Shown: positions 5,917 through 5,920 of the stretch, piece after piece
How positions within the stretch are numbered: position 1 is the stretch's first letter
Layout: the number at the start of each line of letters is the position of its first letter
Source: Lentisphaeria bacterium
GTDB lineage: Bacteria > Verrucomicrobiota > Lentisphaeria > Victivallales > GWF2-50-93
DNA length: 5,920 nucleotides
Reading direction: 5' to 3'
Assembly (NCBI GenBank): GCA_020056205.1
Contig: JAGVIF010000478.1
Location: 1-5,920 of the forward strand
Position numbers and translations under genes: made by a program
The notes under the pieces: model-generated
Database searches by the model: none
What the model saw: the letters and a program-made list of their open reading frames with translations, nothing else
Told to the model about the DNA's origin: nothing

Positions 5917-5920
5917 TCGA

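Overview
The window reads as a sugar-catabolism locus from a Gram-negative-type bacterium. Every gene I can support lies on the minus strand, so transcription runs from high to low coordinates. Moderate GC, dispersed GC-rich palindromes between genes and a very large exported protein with a family-9-like carbohydrate-binding domain suggest the PVC group (Verrucomicrobiota, Lentisphaerota, Kiritimatiellota) or a similar polysaccharide-degrading lineage. That placement is an impression from sequence style, not a test.

Layout in the direction of transcription: (1) 5920-5817 is a short upstream region with a small edge hairpin and no convincing promoter. (2) 5816-2844 encodes a ~990-residue exported protein: signal peptide, CBM9-like domain, then about 700 residues I cannot assign, including a probable PKD/Ig-like domain. 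(3) 2843-2599 is a gene-free stretch with two strong stem-loops, a good sigma-70-type promoter and the araB leader. (4) 2598-928 is ribulokinase (araB). (5) 890-195 is L-ribulose-5-phosphate 4-epimerase (araD), with all metal-binding and catalytic residues present. (6) 194-54 is a spacer with a heptamer repeat, an imperfect hairpin, a small palindrome and a possible -10 box. (7) 53-1 holds the first 17 codons of a further gene whose N-terminus resembles the L-fucose isomerase-like family (COG2407), not classical AraA.

Functionally, AraB phosphorylates L-ribulose and AraD epimerises L-ribulose 5-phosphate to D-xylulose 5-phosphate, which enters the pentose phosphate pathway. The missing step, aldose to ketose, would be supplied by the gene cut off at the left edge. 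If so, this is an araB-araD-isomerase operon in which a fucose-isomerase-like enzyme replaces AraA. The large exported protein is separated from araB by probable terminator structures and a new promoter, so it is a neighbour and not clearly an operon member. Its CBM9-like domain is compatible with a role at plant-type polysaccharides, but its function is unknown. I found no tRNA, rRNA, CRISPR array, transposase or integrase gene.
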